Assembly: GCF_021173675.1 (NCBI RefSeq)
Contig: NZ_JAIHON010000008.1
Span: 1 to 64,000, forward strand
Source of the DNA: Streptomyces lincolnensis
Lineage (GTDB): Bacteria > Actinomycetota > Actinomycetes > Streptomycetales > Streptomycetaceae
Length of the DNA stretch: 64,000 nt
Direction of reading: 5' to 3'
Positions 60,127-64,000 of this stretch are shown here, one piece after another. The translations under genes were made by a program, and so were the position numbers. Below the pieces are notes generated by a model. The model saw only the letters and a list, made by a program, of their open reading frames with translations. It made no database searches and was not told the origin of the DNA. The number at the start of each line of letters is the position of its first letter. The first letter of the stretch is position 1.

Positions 60127-60164
60127 AATCTACCTAGGTAGAAGTCATCTGTCTACCTAGGTAG
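60127..60164 (-). promoter_or_regulatory. PadR promoter with two identical palindromes
   Basis: CTACCTAGGTAG occurs at 60130-60141 and 60153-60164, 23 bp apart. On the minus strand TAGACA (60150-60155) and TAGATT (60127-60132) are a near-ideal -35/-10 pair with a 17-bp spacer, and each palindrome covers one box. A textbook autorepression layout. Confidence 0.8.
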
Positions 60165-60165
60165 G

Positions 60166-60467
60166 CAGATGGCTGAAGCGGCGTGTTCCAGAGAATGCGC
60201 TGAAGGTGTTGCAGCGCGTGCCCCGGGATCCGTTTCGCAGCAGGCCACGGCCTAGCTCGATGCAAAGAAGACCAGTCGCTGCTGAGCGCCCGGCTGTCCT
60301 CGATCAGGGCAAGCTTGGTCTCAATCGTGGTCTCAATTAGTGCAGGCTCCGGTCATGTCCGCTGTTGTTCCTCAGGGGCCGAGAATCCATCGGGGCTGGG
60401 GACGATGCCCATCTCGCAGATGCCCGCGGACATCCCCGGACCAAGATCGGACAACTTGTAATGCGTA
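60166..60467. other. Non-coding stretch at the right edge of the element
   Basis: No gene is supported. TGGTCTCAAT is repeated twice about 15 bp apart near 60310-60340. Just left of attR, CTTGTAA echoes the tRNA anticodon loop but the stem is not formed, so only the tRNA 3' part is copied. Confidence 0.55.
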
Positions 60468-60497
60468 GGTCGTCGGTTCGAATCCGACAGGGGGCTC
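60468..60497. other. attR: repeat of the tRNA-Thr 3' end
   Basis: Thirty bases identical to 57459-57488. The sequence 5' of it cannot fold as a tRNA, so this is the far junction of the element. Confidence 0.85.
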
Positions 60498-60505
60498 TGG
60501 TGGAA

Positions 60506-60538
60506 CCCCAGGTCAGGAGTCTTTGACCTGGGGTTTTT
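60506..60538 (+). terminator. Original terminator of the tRNA-Thr gene
   Basis: CCCCAGGTCA and TGACCTGGGG form a 10-bp stem followed by TTTTT, 8 bp after attR. Before integration it would have followed the tRNA directly. It also overlaps the stop of the AlkD-like gene on the other strand. Confidence 0.75.
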
Positions 60539-61274
60539 GCTGTTTGTGGGCCTTGAGGATGGCCTCGCTGCGGGCCGGGTCGAGGTGGCGGATCGTTTCG
60601 CGGACCGTGATGCCGGAGGCATCGGCGGCGTGGGGGAGGAACCAGTCGTAGACCTCGGCGGGGTGTTTTCGGCTCGCCTGGCGGAGGACCCAGCCGAGGG
60701 CCTTGCGGACGAAGAAGCGGGGGTCGGTGAGGAGGGGGGCGGCGGTGCGGGTGAAGGCGGGCCAGTGGTGGGGGAAGGCGGCGGGGGTGCTCAAGGGGAC
60801 GAGGAAGGTGAGGATGCCGGAGCGGCGGATCCACTGGTCTTCCTCCGTGGCCCAGCGGCGGTAGGTGTCGAGGGTGGTGGGTTCGCGGAGGAGGAGGCGG
60901 CTCGCCACCGAGCCGGCGAGGAGGTCGACCAGGGCCCAGGTGTCGCTGTCACGCAGGAGGTCCTCCAGGAGGGCGGTGTCCTCGGCCTTGAGGACGTCTA
61001 CGTGCCGTTCCAGGAGGACCGCGGCCGCGATGCGTGTCTCGTGGACCTCGGGGCGCCAGAGGGCTCGGGTGCAGGACAGCAGGTGGGGGTGGTCCAGGGG
61101 GCCGTGGGTGCGGGTGGCTTCGGCGACGAGGGTGCGGATGGTCGGCATGCGTACGCCGTGGTGGTGGAGGGTGCTTTTGAGGTAGCGCCTGGTCTGCTCG
61201 GCGGTTCGTGGGTCGCCGGACTCGCGCAGGGCCTTCGTGAGGTCGTCCACAAGGTGTGCCGTTGCTGCGTCCAC
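60513..61274 (-). CDS. AlkD-like DNA alkylation repair protein
   Basis: A protein of 253 residues of HEAT-like repeats typical of AlkD glycosylases (YLKSTLHHHGVRMPTIR; DTWALVDLLAG; WIRRSGILTFLVPL; FFVRKALGWVLRQASRKHP). AlkD removes positively charged alkylated bases. GTG at 61274 has GGAAGAG upstream. It is 12 bp from the next gene on the same strand, so an operon of 62871-60513 is likely. Confidence 0.88.
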   Translation of the reverse strand: MDAATAHLVDDLTKALRESGDPRTAEQTRRYLKSTLHHHGVRMPTIRTLVAEATRTHGPLDHPHLLSCTRALWRPEVHETRIAAAVLLERHVDVLKAEDTALLEDLLRDSDTWALVDLLAGSVASRLLLREPTTLDTYRRWATEEDQWIRRSGILTFLVPLSTPAAFPHHWPAFTRTAAPLLTDPRFFVRKALGWVLRQASRKHPAEVYDWFLPHAADASGITVRETIRHLDPARSEAILKAHKQQKPQVKDS

Positions 61275-61286
61275 TGGTCTCTTCCG

Positions 61287-62366
61287 TCAGTGCGTGGGGT
61301 GGCCGGGCTCCAGGTCTTCCGGGCCGGGCAGTCGTAGGTCGCGGATCGCGGGGTCGGTGATCCGGGCGATCAGGGCCTGGGCGAAGCGTTCGGCGTGGAG
61401 GACGCGGTAGGGGCGGGAGTGGTACGGGCGGGTGGCCGGGTCGACGCGGTCGGTGAGGCGGAGATGGTTGTGGAGGTCGGCGACGGCTTCGTAGGCGGTG
61501 GCGAGGTGGGTCTCGCGGGTGTGCCGGTCCGGGGCGGTGAGGGCGGCGGTGAGGACCGGGGTGAGGTGTTCGCCGATGGGGATGCGGGCGAAGGCGCTGC
61601 CGAGCCATTTGCCGTACGGCGGGTAGTGGCGGGTCATCAGCAGGCACAGGCGCATGAGGTGGCGGCTCTGGCGGGCGGCGACGACCGCGGAGCCGAGTTC
61701 GTCGCCGACCTCGCCGCAGCGGCCGACGAAGGCCTCCTCGTGGGAGAGGTGTTGCCAGTGGCGGGCCAGGACGTGGAGCCAGAGGTCGTGGGGGTACCAG
61801 CGCAGGGTGGTGCGGATGGGGGTGAGGGTGTGGAGGCCGTCGTGGAAGACGGCGCCCGCGGTGACCTCGGCGAGGCGTTGGGTGGGGGTGGTGAGCCAGT
61901 CGGCGGTGCTGAGGGGGGAGGTGGGGTCGAAGCCGAGGGTGGCGGTGAACCAGGCGGAGGTGTGGGTGACCTCTACGCGGTGGTGGACCGGGCCGTCGGT
62001 GGCCCGCATGACGCGGATGTCCTTGGCCTCGCCGGTGGGGGCGAAGTGGGTGGGGTAGCCGTGGAAGGTCTTCGGGAGGTGTTCGGCGAGGACGTGTCTG
62101 ATGCGGCCGGCGTGTCGGGGCACGTCCCGGGCGCGGAGGAAGAGCTGGAGGCGCGGCCCCCATTCGTGGTCCGCGGAGCGGGCGGTGTCGAAGCCGAGGA
62201 CCTCGGAGCCGCTGCCGATGCGGGCGGCGGAGTGCGGGATGCCGGGGGCGGCTTCCTCCAGCAGGGGGCGTACGGCTTCGGTGTAGAAGCGGCGGGAGAG
62301 TTCGAGGCCGGGTAAGAAGGCCGGCGGGTTCGGGGCGCTCATGCCGGCGGTGCCAGTGGTGCTCAT
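61287..62366 (-). CDS. DUF4037 nucleotidyltransferase-like protein
   Basis: A protein of 359 residues: an N-terminal nucleotidyltransferase-like part with IGSGSEVLGFDTARSADHEW, in which the G-S and D-x-x-x-D-H residues fit the active site, and a C-terminal DUF4037 helical part (LCLLMTRHYPPYGKWLGSAF). The substrate is unknown. The ATG at 62366 is 1 nt after the stop of the GNAT gene (TGACATG). Confidence 0.82.
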   Translation of the reverse strand: MSTTGTAGMSAPNPPAFLPGLELSRRFYTEAVRPLLEEAAPGIPHSAARIGSGSEVLGFDTARSADHEWGPRLQLFLRARDVPRHAGRIRHVLAEHLPKTFHGYPTHFAPTGEAKDIRVMRATDGPVHHRVEVTHTSAWFTATLGFDPTSPLSTADWLTTPTQRLAEVTAGAVFHDGLHTLTPIRTTLRWYPHDLWLHVLARHWQHLSHEEAFVGRCGEVGDELGSAVVAARQSRHLMRLCLLMTRHYPPYGKWLGSAFARIPIGEHLTPVLTAALTAPDRHTRETHLATAYEAVADLHNHLRLTDRVDPATRPYHSRPYRVLHAERFAQALIARITDPAIRDLRLPGPEDLEPGHPTH

Positions 62367-62367
62367 G

Positions 62368-62871
62368 TCATTGAGCCGTGCCCATTCGGTGGGGTGTCAT
62401 GCGGGAAACCTTCACGAGTGCCTCGTCGGTGAGCCGGTACACCGTCCACTCGTCCTGCGGTCGGGCGCCGAGCGACTCGTAGAAGGCGATGGAGGGGGTG
62501 TTCCAGTTCAGGACGGACCATTCCAGGCGCTGGTAGCCGCGGGTCACGCAGAGGTGGGCGAGTTCGGTGAGGAGGGCTTTGCCGTGGCCGCCGCCGCGGG
62601 CGGTGGGGCGGACGTAGAGGTCTTCGAGGTGGATGCCGTGGACTCCGCGCCAGGTGGAGAAGTTGAGGAACCAGATGGCGTAGCCGACGACCTCGCCGGT
62701 GGTGTCGTCGACGGCGAGGTGGGCGTGGGCGGCCGGGTGTTCGCCGAAGAGGGCCTGCGTCAGTTGGTCCTCGGTGGCCCGTACCTCGTCCAGGGCCCGT
62801 TCGTACTCGGCGAGTTCGCGGATGAGGGTGTGGAGGACGGGGATGTCTGCGGGGGTGGCGGTGCGGATCAT
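62368..62871 (-). CDS. GNAT N-acetyltransferase, diamine acetyltransferase-like
   Basis: A protein of 167 residues with the GNAT acetyl-CoA motif LYVRPTARGGGHGKALLTELA and IHLEDLYV, resembling spermidine/spermine-type acetyltransferases (WSVLNWNTPSIAFYESLGA). Substrate not certain. ATG 6 nt after TAGCGT (62878-62883), whose TAG is also the stop codon of the next gene upstream. Confidence 0.85.
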   Translation of the reverse strand: MIRTATPADIPVLHTLIRELAEYERALDEVRATEDQLTQALFGEHPAAHAHLAVDDTTGEVVGYAIWFLNFSTWRGVHGIHLEDLYVRPTARGGGHGKALLTELAHLCVTRGYQRLEWSVLNWNTPSIAFYESLGARPQDEWTVYRLTDEALVKVSRMTPHRMGTAQ

Positions 62872-62880
62872 GGGGTCACG

Positions 62881-63774
62881 CTAGCGGCCGTGGTCGCGCA
62901 GGCACCTGGCGATTTCCAGGTGTTCGGGTGCGGGTGGGTCGTCGTCCTCCAGGTGCCAGAGGGTGTTCTGGAGGACGCGGCCGAGGGTCCAGGCGCGGGC
63001 CCGGGTGCGGTCGAGGCCGAGGTGGTCGGTCATGGCGTCGAAGCGCCGGCGGGTCTCGGCGGGGTCGTAGCGGTTCCACAGGGCGGGGAGGAGTTCGAAG
63101 CCGGGGTCGCCGGCGAGGGGTTTGGGGTCGATGGCGAGCCAGGGGGCGCGGGTGGAGGCGAGGACGTTCTCGTAGTGGAGGTCCCAGTGCAGGAGGCGGT
63201 CGCCGGGTTCGCCCGCGACCTCGCGTACGGCTGCCGCGCAGTCGGCGATCAGGCGGCGGTCGGCGGGGTCGGGGATGCCGGCAAGGGTCTCGGGGGTGGT
63301 CTCGTCGAGCATGTCCCGCGTGAGGTCGCCGAGGCGGCGTAGTTCCGGGGGTGCGGGGGTCGCGGTGAGGTGGGCGAGCAGGCGGGCGATGACCTGGACG
63401 GCCTCGCGGGAGTCGGGGAGGTGGGCGAGCATGCGGGTGGGATCCAGGCGTTCCAGGAGCATGGTGCCGGTGGTCTCGTCGTGGTCGAGGAGGCGGACGG
63501 CTCCGTCGCCGTCCCAGGCGCGCAGGGCGATGGGTTCGCCCTCGGTCTCGTCGTCGGGGAGCTGGAGTTTGAGGACGGCGGGGGTGTCGTCGTCGCGACG
63601 GACGACGGGGAGGACGAGGGCCGCGACGCCGTGCATGGCGGGTCCGTCGAGCCGCAGGTCCCAGCGGTCGAGGAAGCCGGCGGCCAGGTCGGGGAGCGCG
63701 GCGACGAAGGCGCGTCCCTCAGGGCCGTTGTAGAGCTCTTGTGCGGCCGCGAACTCCTCCGGAATGTCGATCAC
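62881..63774 (-). CDS. Aminoglycoside/hydroxyurea phosphotransferase-type kinase
   Basis: A protein of 297 residues of the APH(6)/hydroxyurea phosphotransferase group: LPVVRRDDDTPAVLKLQLP, the catalytic LLHWDLHYENVLAS and IDPKPLAGDPGFELLP. It phosphorylates an antibiotic or similar small molecule. The GTG at 63774 is 7 nt after TAGGGT (63782-63787); an ATG at 63810 would add 12 residues. It is not closely related to the kinases at 8-11 kb. Confidence 0.82.
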   Translation of the reverse strand: MIDIPEEFAAAQELYNGPEGRAFVAALPDLAAGFLDRWDLRLDGPAMHGVAALVLPVVRRDDDTPAVLKLQLPDDETEGEPIALRAWDGDGAVRLLDHDETTGTMLLERLDPTRMLAHLPDSREAVQVIARLLAHLTATPAPPELRRLGDLTRDMLDETTPETLAGIPDPADRRLIADCAAAVREVAGEPGDRLLHWDLHYENVLASTRAPWLAIDPKPLAGDPGFELLPALWNRYDPAETRRRFDAMTDHLGLDRTRARAWTLGRVLQNTLWHLEDDDPPAPEHLEIARCLRDHGR

Positions 63775-63796
63775 GCCTCGGACCCTATCGGCGTGC

Positions 63797-64000
63797 GTGA
63801 ATCGGCTCATGGGTATGCGCCGGGGTTTCCACAGGGTGTGGATGTACGTCCGTGGCGCCCCGGGCACCTATGTGTGGCTGGCGGTCCTGTTCGGGACGTC
63901 GGTGGCGTTGCACCACATGTCGCCGGAGTTCGAGGAGGAGTTCCTGCGGCAGCGGTCCACCAACATCCATGAGCTGTCCGACCATCCGGTGCGGGTGCTG
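63797..64000 (+). CDS. Rhomboid-like membrane protein, 3' end outside window
   Basis: The first 68 codons are in the window: a basic start (GMRRGFHRVWMYVRG), one transmembrane segment (TYVWLAVLFGTSVALHH) and MSPEFEEEFLRQRSTNIHEL, the characteristic beginning of actinobacterial rhomboid-like proteins. GTG at 63797 is given; ATG at 63809 is equally possible. Divergent from the phosphotransferase gene. Confidence 0.65.
   Translation, partial: MNRLMGMRRGFHRVWMYVRGAPGTYVWLAVLFGTSVALHHMSPEFEEEFLRQRSTNIHELSDHPVRVL

Larger units (their letters stand above)
57489..60467. mobile_element. Decayed integrated element in tRNA-Thr
   Basis: About 3 kb between two 30-bp att repeats: a broken integrase, a degraded fragment and an intact-looking PadR operon. 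No replication, transfer or capsid genes remain, so it is a cargo-bearing remnant of a larger integrative element. Confidence 0.85.

Noticed and set aside
60450..60497. Second tRNA-Thr gene
   Set aside because: Only the T arm and acceptor 3' strand match; D arm, anticodon stem and 5' acceptor strand are missing, so it is an att copy.
60337..60622. Minus-strand ORFs ending in CRIRTDD-type peptides near both att sites
   Set aside because: These peptides come from antisense translation of the tRNA 3' end and are a known annotation artefact.

Overview
The window is high-GC DNA that looks like the chromosome of a Streptomyces species. Supporting signs are the gene order mshA, YbjN-type gene, gpmA, phoU, phoR-phoP, carD, ispD-ispF-cysS-rlmB, msiK, which is the order known around these genes in streptomycetes, and the many genes whose start codon lies 6-7 nt after a TAnnnT -10 box, so that their transcripts should be leaderless. 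The right part (about 31.6 kb onward) is mostly conserved core. The left part (about 1-31 kb) is accessory or strain-variable sequence with many regulators, repeats and uncharacterised enzymes.

Region 1.5-11.6 kb is the most unusual stretch. It holds four GntR-type winged-helix regulators that share a C-terminal domain which is neither UTRA nor FCD (here A, B, C and D), three tiny membrane proteins each transcribed divergently from one of these regulators, two HAD-family phosphatases, a possible 53-residue peptide gene, and three aminoglycoside-phosphotransferase-type kinase domains (one single protein, one two-kinase fusion). Regulators A and B have nearly identical leaderless promoters with inverted repeats built on CCAACTT. 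I read this as one phosphorylation/dephosphorylation and sensing system of unknown substrate, and it is the main candidate for an undescribed system.

11.6-31.4 kb: quinone oxidoreductase/TetR pair, a HelD-like RNA-polymerase motor, a deazaflavin oxidoreductase-hemerythrin fusion, an RraA-like protein, an MmyB-like regulator with two coupled SDR genes, a GDSL hydrolase-TetR operon with a divergent methyltransferase, a TmrB-like P-loop protein, the XRE/HBHA-like/DUF2516 set also known from mycobacteria, a response-regulator/PP2C phosphatase, an NlpC/P60 hydrolase, a methyltransferase and a DUF899 protein. A roughly 200-bp sequence at the very left end recurs near 30.4 kb next to a 74-bp tandem duplication.

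31.6-55.6 kb: mycothiol (mshA), glycolysis (gpmA), phosphate control (phoU and phoRP with a PHO-box array between them), a small metal-protein pair (a nickel-binding SCO4226-like protein and a 52-residue Cys-rich peptide), MEP-pathway genes (ispD, ispF), cysS, rlmB, a DoxX-type membrane protein, a sugar nucleotidyltransferase and msiK.

55.8-64 kb: an IS200/IS605-type tnpB beside msiK, then a tRNA-Thr(UGU) whose last 30 nt are repeated at 60,468-60,497. The repeats bracket a 3-kb decayed integrated element with a broken tyrosine integrase and a PadR operon. After it come AlkD-like, DUF4037-like, GNAT and phosphotransferase genes and the start of a rhomboid-like gene cut by the window edge.
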